A DNA stretch of 64,000 bases from positions 22,610 through 86,609 of the forward strand of contig JAHBVL010000008.1 of NCBI GenBank assembly GCA_019637585.1, given 5' to 3'. The notes below the pieces were generated by a model. It ran no database searches. It saw only the letters and a program-made list of their open reading frames with translations, and had not been told where the DNA came from. Shown one piece after another: positions 8,068 through 17,886 of the stretch. Position 1 is the stretch's first letter; the number at the start of each line of letters is the position of its first letter. A program made the translations under genes and the position numbers. Source of the stretch: Thermomicrobiales bacterium. GTDB lineage: Bacteria > Chloroflexota > Chloroflexia > Thermomicrobiales > UBA6265.

Positions 8068-9620
8068 AGCGGGATATTTCCGTGCTTGCGCGCCGGAACA
8101 CTCACCCGTTTCGTTCGGGCGATTTCCAGCGACCGAATCAGCCACCGGCGCGTTTCGGCCGGTGCGATGACCCCATCGATGTACCCGCGCTGAGCCGCCT
8201 GGTAGGGGCTGGCAAAGAGCTCCTCATAGTCGTCGATGAGCTCGCCGCGCCGCCCAACAGGGTCAGCGTGCGCCGCCAGTTCCTTCCGGAAGAGCAATCC
8301 GACCGCCGCTTCGGCGCCCATGACCGCGATCTCGGCGGTCGGCCAGGCGACATTGAAGTCGGCGCCGATATGTTTCGAATTCATGACCACATAGGCGCCG
8401 CCAAAGGCTTTGCGAGTGATCACAGTCACCTTCGGCACCGTCGCTTCGGCGAACGCGTAGAGGAGTTTCGAACCGTGCCGGATGATGCCGTCATACTCCT
8501 GCCGGGCGCCCGGCAAAAAACCCGGGACGTCCTCGAACACGACCAGCGGCACATTGAACGCGTCGCAACAGCGAACGAATCTGGCAGCTTTGATGCTGGC
8601 ATCGATATCCAGTGTTCCGGCCAGCACATTGGGTTGATTGGCGACGACACCGATGCTGTGGCCATCGAGCCGGGCGAACCCGCAAACGATGTTCTGGGCG
8701 TGCCGCTCCTGCACTTCGAAAAAGTCCCCGTTGTCGACGACCGCCTCGATCACTGCCCGCATGTCATAGGGCCGCGTGGCCACCGCCGGCACGATCTCCT
8801 CCAGCTCGGGAGCGAGCCGGTCGGGGTCATCACCCGTGTCGAATTGGGGTGGGTCGTCGAGGTTGTTCGACGGCAAGTAGGAGAGAAGCGATCTGACGAG
8901 GGCGTTCATGTCCTCTTCGTCGGTCGCGGCGAAATGAGCGACGCCGCTTACCCGGTTATGCGTATCGGCGCCGCCCAGCTGCTCGTGGGTGACTTCCTCA
9001 CCAGTCACGGTGCGAATCACGTCCGGTCCGGTGATGAACATCTGACTCGTCTTCTCGACCATCAGAACGAAATCGGTCATCGCCGGTGAGTAAACGGCCC
9101 CTCCCGCGCAGGGACCGGCAATGACCGAAATCTGCGGCACCACCCCCGATGCCTGGACGTTGCGCATGAAGACCTCGCCATACCCGGCGAGTCCCTCTAC
9201 CCCTTCCTGAATTCGGGCGCCGGCTGAATCGTTGATGCCGATGATTGGGCAGCCGTAACGAACGGCCAGATCCATTAGCTTGACGACCTTTTCCGCGAAC
9301 GCTTCACCCAGCGACCCGCCAAAGACGGTGAAATCCTGGGAGAAGATGGCCACCTTGCGACCATCGATCGTGCCAAATCCGGTCACCACACCATCGCCCA
9401 GGGGATGGGATTCTTCCATGCCGAAATCTCGAGCCCGGTGCCGGACGAAGGCATCGAGCTCTTCGAAGCTGCCCGGATCGGCCAACGCGATCGCTCGTTC
9501 CAGTGCGCCTCGTTTGTCGCGACGCTCCTGTTTGGCGCTGGCCAGCCGGTGTTGCTCTTCATGTTTGGCGCGGAGCTCCGCCAGTCGATCGACGGCTCCA
9601 GTGACGGTTTTCTCAGTCAC
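8064..9620 (-). CDS. Acyl-CoA (propionyl/methylmalonyl-CoA) carboxyltransferase beta subunit
   Basis: A 518-residue carboxyltransferase that moves carboxyl from biotin to an acyl-CoA, probably propionyl-CoA. It has the two crotonase-like halves with GGSLGEAFAEKVVKLMDLA, INDSAGARIQEGVEGLAGYG and GPCAGGAVYSPAMTDFV in the first and GFLPGARQEYDGIIRHG and AFGGAYVVMNSKH in the second. The GTG at 9620 gives MTEKTV, a start that aligns with PccB-like proteins, and sits 19 bases after the mutase stop; a longer reading starts inside the mutase gene. No biotin carboxylase or biotin carrier is in the window. It neighbours methylmalonyl-CoA mutase and epimerase, so propionyl-CoA to succinyl-CoA conversion is the natural role. 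Confidence 0.92.
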   Translation of the reverse strand: MTEKTVTGAVDRLAELRAKHEEQHRLASAKQERRDKRGALERAIALADPGSFEELDAFVRHRARDFGMEESHPLGDGVVTGFGTIDGRKVAIFSQDFTVFGGSLGEAFAEKVVKLMDLAVRYGCPIIGINDSAGARIQEGVEGLAGYGEVFMRNVQASGVVPQISVIAGPCAGGAVYSPAMTDFVLMVEKTSQMFITGPDVIRTVTGEEVTHEQLGGADTHNRVSGVAHFAATDEEDMNALVRSLLSYLPSNNLDDPPQFDTGDDPDRLAPELEEIVPAVATRPYDMRAVIEAVVDNGDFFEVQERHAQNIVCGFARLDGHSIGVVANQPNVLAGTLDIDASIKAARFVRCCDAFNVPLVVFEDVPGFLPGARQEYDGIIRHGSKLLYAFAEATVPKVTVITRKAFGGAYVVMNSKHIGADFNVAWPTAEIAVMGAEAAVGLLFRKELAAHADPVGRRGELIDDYEELFASPYQAAQRGYIDGVIAPAETRRWLIRSLEIARTKRVSVPARKHGNIPL

Positions 9621-9639
9621 GCTTCTTCTGCACTCCAAA

Positions 9640-11229
9640 TCAGGATCTGGCCCGATACTCGCCAAAAACATCACGCAGGGCGTTGCCCGCTTGTCCCAGT
9701 GTCGCACCCGCTTCGAATGCCGATTTGATCACCGGCAACAGATTCGTTTCTCCTGCCGCGGTCTCCCGCAGGCGAACCAGCGCGTCATCGACCTTCGCCC
9801 GGTCCTGCGCCGCTTTGTATGTCTTCACTCGCTCGATTTGCCGGTCGACCTTGTGTTGATCGATCGACAGGATCTCCACCGCCGGATCGTGTTCGTCGAC
9901 AAACGCATTCACTCCGACAACCTTGATCTCACCGGCATCGACCGCCAGTTCACGGCGATAGGCGTTTTCCGCGATGGCATTTTGGACGTATCCGGCTTCG
10001 ATAGCGGAAACGGCGCCACCCAGATCGTCGACACCCTCGATCCACTCCCGCGCCTTCGATTCCAGCTCGTCGGTCATCGCTTCCACGTAGTAGGAACCGG
10101 CCAGCGGATCGGCCGTATCCGCAGCGCCCGATTCGAGACTGACGATCTGCTGGGTTCGCAGCGCAAGGGTCGCCGACTCTTCGGTCGGCAGAGCCAGCGC
10201 TTCGTCATATCCGTTGGTGTGCAGACTCTGGGTGCCGCCCAGCACCGCCGAGAGCGCCTGCAACGACGTCCGCACCACATTGTTCAGCGGTTGCTGGGCG
10301 GTCAGCGTCACTCCCCCGGTTTGCGTGTGAAATCTCAGCATCCAGGACTTGGGATCTTTCGCGCCGAACTCCTCGCGCATCATCCTGGCCCACATCCGCC
10401 GGGCCGCTCTGAACTTGGCTACCTCTTCCAGGAGATTCGAGTGGGAAGCGAAAAAGAAGCTGATGCGCGGCGCGAAATCGTCGATATCCATTCCCGCCTC
10501 GAGCGCTGCCCTGACGTAGGCCCTCCCGTTGGCCAGCGTGAATCCGATCTCCTGCGCAGCCGATGCTCCCGCTTCCCGCATGTGGTATCCGGAAACCGAG
10601 ATCGAGTTCCAGTTCGGCAGCTGCTCGCTGCACCAGGCGAAGGTATCGACTACCAGCCGCATCGAGGGGCGGGGCGGGAAGATATAGGTGCCTCGGGCCG
10701 CGTACTCCTTCAGGATGTCGTTCTGGATGGTGCCGCCCAGCAGTTTCGGGTCGACCCCGCGCTCTTCGGCAACGATCTGGTAGAGGAGCAAGAGCATCGA
10801 CGCCGGCGCGTTGATCGTCATCGACGTCGTCACCGCGGCCTGATCGATGCCATCGAAAAGGCGCCGCATATCGTCGAGGGTCGAGATAGGCACACCGACC
10901 CGGCCGACTTCGCCAATGGCCCGGTCGTCGTCGGAATCGAGACCAAGCTGAGTCGGCAGATCGAACGCCACACTCAACCCCGTCTGTCCCCGTTCGAGCA
11001 GGAGCCGATAGCGCTCGTTGCTCTCTTCCGCAGTGCCGAAACCAGCGTACTGCCGCATGGTCCAGCGACGGCCCCGATACATCGTCGGGTAAATACCTCG
11101 CGTGTACGGGTAGGTGCCGGGATCTTCCAGGTCGCCGGTACGGCTCTCCTGCCGGTAGACCGGCTGGACCTCGTAACCCGAGTCAGAGACGACCGGCGGG
11201 GTTCCTTTTTTGGCTTCGTTGCTGGGCAT
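9640..11229 (-). CDS. Methylmalonyl-CoA mutase, large (alpha) chain
   Basis: A 529-residue catalytic chain of the B12-dependent acyl-CoA mutase family. Recognised blocks are [20 protein letters not shown], the substrate-binding [22 protein letters not shown], and [19 protein letters not shown]. The protein ends without the cobalamin-binding domain (no DxHxxG motif), so it should pair with a separate small B12-binding chain that is not in this window. The ATG at 11229 has AGGAG seven bases upstream. Context with epimerase and carboxyltransferase supports methylmalonyl-CoA as substrate, although isobutyryl-CoA or ethylmalonyl-CoA mutase chains look alike. Confidence 0.9.
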   Translation of the reverse strand: MPSNEAKKGTPPVVSDSGYEVQPVYRQESRTGDLEDPGTYPYTRGIYPTMYRGRRWTMRQYAGFGTAEESNERYRLLLERGQTGLSVAFDLPTQLGLDSDDDRAIGEVGRVGVPISTLDDMRRLFDGIDQAAVTTSMTINAPASMLLLLYQIVAEERGVDPKLLGGTIQNDILKEYAARGTYIFPPRPSMRLVVDTFAWCSEQLPNWNSISVSGYHMREAGASAAQEIGFTLANGRAYVRAALEAGMDIDDFAPRISFFFASHSNLLEEVAKFRAARRMWARMMREEFGAKDPKSWMLRFHTQTGGVTLTAQQPLNNVVRTSLQALSAVLGGTQSLHTNGYDEALALPTEESATLALRTQQIVSLESGAADTADPLAGSYYVEAMTDELESKAREWIEGVDDLGGAVSAIEAGYVQNAIAENAYRRELAVDAGEIKVVGVNAFVDEHDPAVEILSIDQHKVDRQIERVKTYKAAQDRAKVDDALVRLRETAAGETNLLPVIKSAFEAGATLGQAGNALRDVFGEYRARS

Positions 11230-11294
11230 GCGGCACTCCTGCCAGCGCATTCGAATCGCTACCGGAGTGTACTGGCTTTGGACCTGAGAAGGCT

Positions 11295-11711
11295 CTACTG
11301 ACGATCGTCGACGAGCTCGATGAGCACCCCGTTGCACGACTCGGGATGGAGAAATGCGATCCGCCATCCGTGGGCGCCGGTGCGGGGCGATGCGTCGATC
11401 AGCCGCACGCCGTCAGCGGCCAGTCGGGCCAGCGTTCCCTCCAGGTCATCGACCCGCATCGCCATGTGGTGAACGGTGTTGCCCCGCTTGGCCAGGAATC
11501 GGGCGATCGGTCCCTCGGGATCGGTGGGGTGGATCAGTTCGACATATCCCGCACCAGTCCGGTAGGTGACGGCCTCGATCCCCTGCGATTCCATGACGAA
11601 CCGCTCGGGATCCTGGAAACCCAACAGCGCGTATTGCGCCATTGCTGCGTCGAGATCGTCGACAACGATGCCGACATGATGGAGTCCAAGTGCGCCTGGA
11701 ATGCTGGTCAC
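11295..11711 (-). CDS. mce: Methylmalonyl-CoA epimerase
   Basis: A 138-residue vicinal-oxygen-chelate protein that interconverts the 2R and 2S forms of methylmalonyl-CoA. The two beta-alpha-beta modules carry the metal ligands: [15 protein letters not shown] at the start, ELIHP, then [14 protein letters not shown] and the final GVLIELVD. Length is typical. It starts four bases after the PBP2 stop and is followed by the mutase large chain, completing a propionyl-CoA to succinyl-CoA gene set with the carboxyltransferase. Confidence 0.92.
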   Translation of the reverse strand: MTSIPGALGLHHVGIVVDDLDAAMAQYALLGFQDPERFVMESQGIEAVTYRTGAGYVELIHPTDPEGPIARFLAKRGNTVHHMAMRVDDLEGTLARLAADGVRLIDASPRTGAHGWRIAFLHPESCNGVLIELVDDRQ

Positions 11712-11714
11712 TGA

Positions 11715-14216
11715 CTACTCCCCGGCCTCGCTGTCTGCTTCATCGCCGGCATCTCCGGCTTCCGGAGACGCCTCAGAAACTGGCTCGCCAGAGGGAGCCG
11801 GGGTGTCACGGCCGATGGGCTGCCCGTCACTTCGCAGCACCTGGCCCCGCGGCCGCTTCCCGGTCATTTCCATCCATGCCCGCACGACCTTGTCCGCCAC
11901 GGGCACGGCATAGCTCGACCCTTCGCCACCTTCTTTGAGGAAAACGGTCACCACCACTTCTGGATTGTCGAATGGCGCGTAGCAGGTGAACCAGGCGTGC
12001 GAGGCTTCGTGCGTGCCATCCTCGCGTTTGACGCCGACTTCGGCCGTTCCCGTCTTGCCGGCCATCACGATCTGCTCGGCGTCCGGCGGATTGGAAAGGG
12101 GCCACTTGGTGGTTGTCTGACCAGTGACCGGATCGGGACCTTCGTACGCCGTGCCGGTCGGCAGATTGATCACCCGCCACATACCGTCCCGCACCAGGTC
12201 CAGCTCACTCTGGCTGGCGTTGATTTTCCGGTTCGTTTCCGGGTTGTACGCCTTGGTTGGTTCGCCCTTGTCGTCGACGATCTGGTGAATGAGCCGCGGA
12301 CGGTAGATCGTGCCCCCATTGGCCACTGCAGCGGTGTTGATGGCGATCTGCAGCGGTGTGGCCAGGAAATAGCCCTGACCGATCGACGTGTTGATCGTGT
12401 CGCCGGCCGCCCAGGCCTGCCCTTCCAGCTCTCGCGCTTTCCATTCCGGATCGGGCACCAGCCCGTATGCCTCAAAGGGCAGCTCGATTCCGGTCGGTTC
12501 GCCAAACCAGAATCGCTCGCTCAACTGATGGTGGATCTTCTGAATACCCATGCCCCGGAAGTAGTGAAGCTCTCCCTTTTCCTGGGTCGAATAGTAGAGA
12601 TCCCGATAGTGCAGGTTCCGCTCGGCCCCTTCGGGCTTCTGCTCGGGAGTACCGAGGTTGTAGAAATAGACGTCGCACGACCGCTCCAGCGCTTCGACCA
12701 ATCCGAGCGTGCCGTGACCATCCCCCTCGCGCAACCAGCAGAGATACGAGTCTCCCTTGGACTCGTCCCAGGTGTAGGGCACCCAGATCCCGCTGGTGCA
12801 GGTGAAGTAGGTCTGATCGTTGACCACGTTCTCCTTGAGCGCCGCCAGCGCCAGGAATATCTTGAGCACGGAACCGGGTGGAAAGTGGTCGGCGGCCGCT
12901 TTGTTCACCAGTGGCCGGTTGGGATCGCCGGTGAGCGCCTCATACTTCCGGGTCGAGATTCCGTCGACAAAGAGCTGGTTGTCGTAGGTGGGATAGCTGG
13001 CCAGCGCCAGCACTTCACCACTGTTGGGATCGAGCACCACAACCGCTCCCGCGCCCGCGTCGTACTGCCCATCCCGGCCCGCCGCCCGGTCTTTGGCTTC
13101 CCGGTCGGCATTGGAGAATGCCAGCCCTTCCCGCAGCGCTTCCGTCGCCAGCGATTGTAGCTCGAGATCGATGGTCAGTTTCAGATTGCGGCCGGGCATG
13201 GCGGGATTCGTGTAGATCGTCTGCGTTTCGACGCCGAAGCTGTCGATTTCTGTGAGACTTCCACCCCGGGTGCCGCGCAACGCTTTCTCCATCTGCAGCT
13301 CGAGTCCGAGCTTGCCGATGATGTCCTCATACTCGTAGAGGGAGGTCCCGCCCGCGGTCTGGTTCGATGGATACTCCCGCTCGATATCGGTCACCGGACC
13401 GACGTAGCCAAGGATGTGCGACATCGCCTCGCCACCCGGATACTGCCGGATCAGGGCGGTGTCGTCGAGCTCGATCCCCGGCAGATAAAGCCGGTTCGCC
13501 TCCAGCGTCAAAGCGATGTCACGAGAAACGTCTCGCTTCAGGACCACCGGCATGTCAGGAGCCGCGGTATTGGTGACCATATAGTCGAACCGGTTGATCA
13601 CCTTGACGCCTGGCAGCTCCTGCGCCGCCGCCCGGAAGAGTGGCGCTTCGTCGTCGGAAAACTGCTCGACCTCGACCAGATAGTTGTATTTGGCCCTGAT
13701 CTCGATGATCTCGATGAACCGGTCCACATCCTTGATTTCGAGCAGCGCCGCCACTCGCCGGTAGATCGTTTCCTCAGAGCCAGCAGGCACCGCATCGGGA
13801 TCGATGACCAGCACTTCGGGGAGATGGAGCGCGGAAATGATGATGCTGCGCACCCGCTCCCGCTCCGGTGTGCCGCGCTTGGGCAGTTCGGCCGGAACAG
13901 CCCGGACCTCCCAAACGCGCCGGTTCTCAGCAAGCGAGCGCCCTTCCCGGTCGACGATCAATCCGCGCACCGGTTTTTCCACCTGCCATTGCCTGGTAGT
14001 GTTGGCGGTCCGCGCTTCGTAGAAATCGCCCTTGTAGATCTGCATGTAGCCGAGGCGAGTCGCCAGCGCGGCGAATCCGCCCAGTACGAACCCCTTGAGC
14101 ACAAAAACGCGCCGGTTCAGGAAAACCTGATCGGCTCGCTTCCATTCACGGCGTTTGCCGTTCTTCTTGCGTTGCCCTGGCGGGTCGTAAGGAATTCGCT
14201 TCTTGCGCCTAAACAT
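11715..14216 (-). CDS. mrdA: Penicillin-binding protein 2 (elongasome transpeptidase)
   Basis: An 833-residue class B PBP that cross-links peptidoglycan during cell elongation. A basic N-terminus and one membrane helix (about residues 40-60) are followed by the dimerisation domain and the transpeptidase domain. The three active-site motifs are present: SVLK in GSVLKIFLALAAL, SCD in ERSCDVYFYNLG, and KTGTAEV. The end is a long Ser/Pro/Glu/Ala-rich tail of about 60 residues. The length exceeds the usual 600-700, partly because of that tail and inserts in the N-terminal domain. It overlaps mreD by eight bases. Confidence 0.92.
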   Translation of the reverse strand: MFRRKKRIPYDPPGQRKKNGKRREWKRADQVFLNRRVFVLKGFVLGGFAALATRLGYMQIYKGDFYEARTANTTRQWQVEKPVRGLIVDREGRSLAENRRVWEVRAVPAELPKRGTPERERVRSIIISALHLPEVLVIDPDAVPAGSEETIYRRVAALLEIKDVDRFIEIIEIRAKYNYLVEVEQFSDDEAPLFRAAAQELPGVKVINRFDYMVTNTAAPDMPVVLKRDVSRDIALTLEANRLYLPGIELDDTALIRQYPGGEAMSHILGYVGPVTDIEREYPSNQTAGGTSLYEYEDIIGKLGLELQMEKALRGTRGGSLTEIDSFGVETQTIYTNPAMPGRNLKLTIDLELQSLATEALREGLAFSNADREAKDRAAGRDGQYDAGAGAVVVLDPNSGEVLALASYPTYDNQLFVDGISTRKYEALTGDPNRPLVNKAAADHFPPGSVLKIFLALAALKENVVNDQTYFTCTSGIWVPYTWDESKGDSYLCWLREGDGHGTLGLVEALERSCDVYFYNLGTPEQKPEGAERNLHYRDLYYSTQEKGELHYFRGMGIQKIHHQLSERFWFGEPTGIELPFEAYGLVPDPEWKARELEGQAWAAGDTINTSIGQGYFLATPLQIAINTAAVANGGTIYRPRLIHQIVDDKGEPTKAYNPETNRKINASQSELDLVRDGMWRVINLPTGTAYEGPDPVTGQTTTKWPLSNPPDAEQIVMAGKTGTAEVGVKREDGTHEASHAWFTCYAPFDNPEVVVTVFLKEGGEGSSYAVPVADKVVRAWMEMTGKRPRGQVLRSDGQPIGRDTPAPSGEPVSEASPEAGDAGDEADSEAGE

Positions 14217-14700
14217 GTCTCATCGCCGGAGGTTTCTGTGCCATGCTGGCAAAAAGATAGATCGGAGGGACCAGAATGACATTCAACATCGATTGAAAGA
14301 ATATCAGCCGGCCGACGGCGCTCAACTCGAGACTCGCGCCTCCCGAGCTTCGAATGAGCAAAAGCAGAATCGTATGAAAAAAGGTCGCCACGATCGCGGA
14401 CAGAATCGGCACGATCAGACCGCTATTGAAAAACCGCTGGCTCGTCATGCCCCCCAGCAGCACCGCCGGCAACAACGCCAGTGCGTTCGCTCCCAGTGGA
14501 TCGAGCGCCAGCGTGTCCAGGAGAATCCCGATGCCGAACGCCCAGATCAGCCCTTCCTGGGTACCGCGCACCGCGCTCCAGATCAGCACGATCACCATTG
14601 TGAAGTCAGGGAAGATCGTGGTGAAGCTGAAATCGGGGAACACGACGGCCTGAACCACCGCGAAAACGACGAGCATCAGGCTGACGATCACTGTCGACAC
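14209..14700 (-). CDS. mreD: Rod shape-determining protein MreD
   Basis: A 163-residue integral membrane protein with about five hydrophobic helices, consistent with MreD, which links MreC and the elongation PBP at the membrane. Sequence conservation in this family is low; the call rests on size, hydrophobic profile (for example the N-terminal VIVSLMLVVFAVVQAVVF) and position between the mreC/murT/gatD genes and PBP2. It uses a GTG start and its end overlaps the PBP2 start by eight bases. Confidence 0.85.
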   Translation of the reverse strand: MSTVIVSLMLVVFAVVQAVVFPDFSFTTIFPDFTMVIVLIWSAVRGTQEGLIWAFGIGILLDTLALDPLGANALALLPAVLLGGMTSQRFFNSGLIVPILSAIVATFFHTILLLLIRSSGGASLELSAVGRLIFFQSMLNVILVPPIYLFASMAQKPPAMRHV

Positions 14701-14777
14701 GGGTCGCGCTTCCTTACACAGCGAATCAACGATTCCGGCGGAGACTCACGCGTCAACACGCGAGTCTACCACGCGGG

Positions 14778-15500
14778 TTAGCGGGTTTTGACCGCCCGGT
14801 CCATGGCCGAAATCTTGGCTTCCCGTTCGAACTGGTCGTCGAGCTCGAGCAGTGGAAGCTGAAATCCCCGCCGCTCCAGAGCGGCGCCGATCAGCCAGTC
14901 GGTCAGCACCGGGTTCTTGGGCAGCAGCGAACCGTGCAGGTAGCAGCCGATCGCATTTCGGTAGAGCACGCCTTCGCTTTCGTCGACTCCATTGTTGCCC
15001 CGGCCCACCCGCACCGTTCCCATGGGTCTGGCATCACCCTTGAGGAAGGTCAGCCCGGAATGATTCTCGAACCCCACGAGCTCGCCCCATTGGGTGTCGA
15101 CGATGACATTGCCGATGAACCGCTCGGAACCGGCAACCGTTTCGACGTCGAACAACCCGATACCGGGGAGCGGCTCGGCATCATGCGGCCGGTACTCCCT
15201 GCCCAGCAGCTGATACCCACCACAGACGGACAGAAGCGCCGCACCCGATTCGACCGCGGCTTTCAGGGCGTCACCCTTGCGTCCGGCCAGATCCCGCGCC
15301 ACCGCGATCTGTTCCTGATCCTGCCCGCCGCCGAAAAAGAAGAGATCGATCTCCTCCGGAACCGGATCGCCCAGCTCGATATGCCGCACATCGGTTTCGA
15401 GACCACGCCACTCGGCGCGACGTTGCATTGCGATGACATTGCCCCGGTCGCCGTAGATGTTCATTCGGGTGGGATAGAGCCAGCCGATCGTCAGGCGCAT
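14778..15500 (-). CDS. gatD: Lipid II isoglutaminyl synthase, glutaminase subunit GatD
   Basis: A 240-residue class I glutamine amidotransferase of the CobB/CobQ-like type. The nucleophile lies in LLSVCGGYQLLG (Cys 93) and the catalytic His in GCYLHGSLLPKNP (His 189), almost the same numbering as the S. aureus enzyme. GatD supplies ammonia to MurT, which amidates D-Glu of lipid II to D-isoglutamine, a modification needed for efficient cross-linking in many monoderm bacteria. The gene starts three bases after the murT stop. Confidence 0.92.
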   Translation of the reverse strand: MRLTIGWLYPTRMNIYGDRGNVIAMQRRAEWRGLETDVRHIELGDPVPEEIDLFFFGGGQDQEQIAVARDLAGRKGDALKAAVESGAALLSVCGGYQLLGREYRPHDAEPLPGIGLFDVETVAGSERFIGNVIVDTQWGELVGFENHSGLTFLKGDARPMGTVRVGRGNNGVDESEGVLYRNAIGCYLHGSLLPKNPVLTDWLIGAALERRGFQLPLLELDDQFEREAKISAMDRAVKTR

Positions 15501-15503
15501 CGC

Positions 15504-16922
15504 CTATTCCTCCCAGTACGCACGAGCGACGCCGTCGTCCACCAGCACCTGCCGCAACCCCAACATAGCGGTATACGTCGCCAGCACGAATCCGCGCTCC
15601 CCCTCGGGAACGCTTGCGACGAATGCGTGGAGGCCGGCGCGCAGATCCTGGCTCAGCAGGCGAATCCGTCCGATGTCCAGACCGGCGTATTTCAGCCTGT
15701 TGGCCATATCGGCGGCCCGGATGCCTGTCGTCGAAACGACCGACTCCCCCGAATCCAGAATCTCGAAGTCGACATCCCAGAGCCAGGAGACGTCCCGACC
15801 ATCGGCGTCGAGATCGTTGATGGCGATCAAGGTGGGCAACGAGAGCCCCTCCGGCCCACCGGCCAGCATGCGCAGCGTTTCGTTGAATGCGACCGGATTT
15901 TTGACCAGGGCCAGGGTGATGTTGCGTCCGTTGACCGTGAAACGCTCCAGACGGCCAAATGGCGTCGAGAAGTCACCGACGGCCCGGGAAATCGTGCCGG
16001 CCGGAACGCCAAGCTCGCGAGTGGCCGTCGCCGCGACCGCCATGTTGTAGACCGAATAGAGCCCGGGTATCTGGATCCGCAGATCGATCAGCGGCTCCTC
16101 GCCAAATCGAAGCGTGGCCCCGGCAGCGTCGACGCCATCGAGGCGCACATTCGTCGCCAGAGCATCTGGCTCCGGCCGTTTCCACGAACATGCCGGACAG
16201 TACCAGTCGCCCAAATGCGAAATCGTCAGGGTGGTGTAGGACAGGTCGGTTCCGCAGACCCGACAGGTCGCCGAGTCGGCCGCGTGCGGCAGCTCCGCCA
16301 GGGCGTAGCCTCCCGGATCGACACTGACATGGATCTTCCTGGCCGGCGAATCCGCGGCCACCGCAACGAGCCCTGGATCGTCGCCGGTCAGCACGATCGA
16401 CGCTTCGGGGTCGAGGGTCGCCAGCGCCGGCGCCCACAGATTGGCGATCGTGGCCAGTTCTCCGTAGCGATCGAGCTGGTCGCGGAAGAGATTGGTCAGC
16501 ACCACCATCCGCGGTTTGGTCAGACTGACGAGCTGCGGAAACGCCGCCTCGTCCGATTCGATGACCGCGATATCTGCCGGAATCTTTCCCGAAACCGATG
16601 CTTCCAGCGCCAGCACCGTCGCCACGCCCCGCACCAGATTCGAACCCGACCGGTTGTGAACCACCCGCTTTCCGCCGGCGTCGAGCAATGACGCCACCAG
16701 CCGCGACGTCGTGGTTTTGCCATTCGTACCCGCCACGATCACCACACCGTCCGGCAGGGTCGAGGTGACGCTGGCGATGAGATTGGGATCGATCCGGTCG
16801 GCAACCAACCCCGGCGTGGCCGTGCCGCCGCCTCGCCGCGAAACCCGAATGGCCAGCGACATCCCTTTGGCCGCGGCGACCGCAGCCATCAGGCGCACCC
16901 GGCCGATCCCCCCGGCGATCAT
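15504..16922 (-). CDS. murT: Lipid II isoglutaminyl synthase, ligase subunit MurT
   Basis: A 472-residue Mur-ligase-family protein. It has the ATP-binding loop GTNGKTTTSRL (residues 65-75), a four-cysteine zinc ribbon in the central domain (CRVCG then CPACSW), and the DUF1727 C-terminal domain (KNPVAFNETLRML region). MurT activates the D-glutamate carboxylate of lipid II and accepts ammonia from GatD. The ATG follows the mreC stop with no gap, and gatD follows three bases after its end, so amidation is embedded in the cell-elongation operon. Confidence 0.92.
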   Translation of the reverse strand: MIAGGIGRVRLMAAVAAAKGMSLAIRVSRRGGGTATPGLVADRIDPNLIASVTSTLPDGVVIVAGTNGKTTTSRLVASLLDAGGKRVVHNRSGSNLVRGVATVLALEASVSGKIPADIAVIESDEAAFPQLVSLTKPRMVVLTNLFRDQLDRYGELATIANLWAPALATLDPEASIVLTGDDPGLVAVAADSPARKIHVSVDPGGYALAELPHAADSATCRVCGTDLSYTTLTISHLGDWYCPACSWKRPEPDALATNVRLDGVDAAGATLRFGEEPLIDLRIQIPGLYSVYNMAVAATATRELGVPAGTISRAVGDFSTPFGRLERFTVNGRNITLALVKNPVAFNETLRMLAGGPEGLSLPTLIAINDLDADGRDVSWLWDVDFEILDSGESVVSTTGIRAADMANRLKYAGLDIGRIRLLSQDLRAGLHAFVASVPEGERGFVLATYTAMLGLRQVLVDDGVARAYWEE

Positions 16923-17741
16923 CTACGATCCCTCGACCGAGATGATGACAGCGACGATAGTCAGGTTGTCGAAATCGGCTGCCGGAAGCACCTGGATAGT
17001 CTGGGAATCGGACTGATTGTCGAGCGCGGGTTCTCCTGACACCTTGCCGATGATCAATCCCGCGGGAACCCGCGCTGTCCGCGCTCCGGTTGCATCCGAG
17101 GTGACCACGGTTTCGCCGTCCAGGGGCTCGATCGATCGATCGACATGCTGCAGCTCCATACGGCCGCCAGCCTGCCACCGCCCATAGACCACGCCGATCC
17201 CATTCGATTCGAGCAGTCGAGCGCCGACGGAGGAGGTGGCATCGATGGCCAGGGTGACCCGGGAGGTGTCTTCCTCCACCTCTGTGACCAGTCCCACGAA
17301 GTAGTAGGGAGAGACGACAGCCATGCCGATCTCAATCCCGTCTCGGGCGCCCCGGTCGATGATGATGAATTTCTGAAGCCCGGCTGGATCGTAGTTGATC
17401 ACCTTCGCCGCCAGATGCTCCCGGCCAGGGTTTGCCTCCTCGACATCGAGGATCTTTCTCAGCTGTTCGTAGTCATCCGCGATGATTTTCAACTGGGCGT
17501 TTTCGGCCAGCGCCGCATCGAGCGCTTCCTGTGTCTGCTGGAGCTCGATCTCGACGGTGGAGAGCGACCCATCCCGATCGAGGAGATCGTCGATGGCATT
17601 GACGACAGGGGATGTCACCGTCCGCAAACCCGATTTGAGCGGATCGAGGGTGTGCCGGTTGTCGAGGGCGATGAGGGTGACGGCAAGCAAGACGAAAAGG
17701 ATCACCAGCGCCATCGTATGCCGGATGCCGAGCGTGGTCAC
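16923..17741 (-). CDS. mreC: Rod shape-determining protein MreC
   Basis: A 272-residue bitopic membrane protein: short N-terminus, one helix (ALVILFVLLAVTLIAL), a coiled-coil region around residues 60-100 (VEIELQQTQEALDAALAEN), then the extracellular beta domain (AKVINYDPAGLQKFIIIDRG, GLIIGKVS). It scaffolds the elongasome. The GTG at 17741 is chosen because AGGGA precedes it by eight bases and the protein then starts like family members; a longer reading would need an ATT start at 17771. It ends immediately before murT. Confidence 0.9.
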   Translation of the reverse strand: MTTLGIRHTMALVILFVLLAVTLIALDNRHTLDPLKSGLRTVTSPVVNAIDDLLDRDGSLSTVEIELQQTQEALDAALAENAQLKIIADDYEQLRKILDVEEANPGREHLAAKVINYDPAGLQKFIIIDRGARDGIEIGMAVVSPYYFVGLVTEVEEDTSRVTLAIDATSSVGARLLESNGIGVVYGRWQAGGRMELQHVDRSIEPLDGETVVTSDATGARTARVPAGLIIGKVSGEPALDNQSDSQTIQVLPAADFDNLTIVAVIISVEGS

Positions 17742-17886
17742 GCGAGATTCCCTGCTGTGTCTGCGGGTCAATGGTCGAGCGACTCAACTGCGCCACTCGT
17801 CCAGGCGGGCATCAGAGCATACCATCCGAGGTCTGATTTCCGTGAAAGAAACGGAAACTGACGAGCGGAGGCCAGGAGCGCTGCTT

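Noticed and set aside
9280-11301. A 673-codon open frame on the plus strand opposite the mutase and carboxyltransferase genes
   Set aside because: It is antisense to two well-supported enzymes, has the composition expected of a GC-rich shadow frame (many Arg, Gly, His) and no family motif.
14934-16691. A 585-codon plus-strand frame opposite gatD and murT
   Set aside because: Shadow of catalytic-motif-bearing genes on the other strand; no domain recognised.
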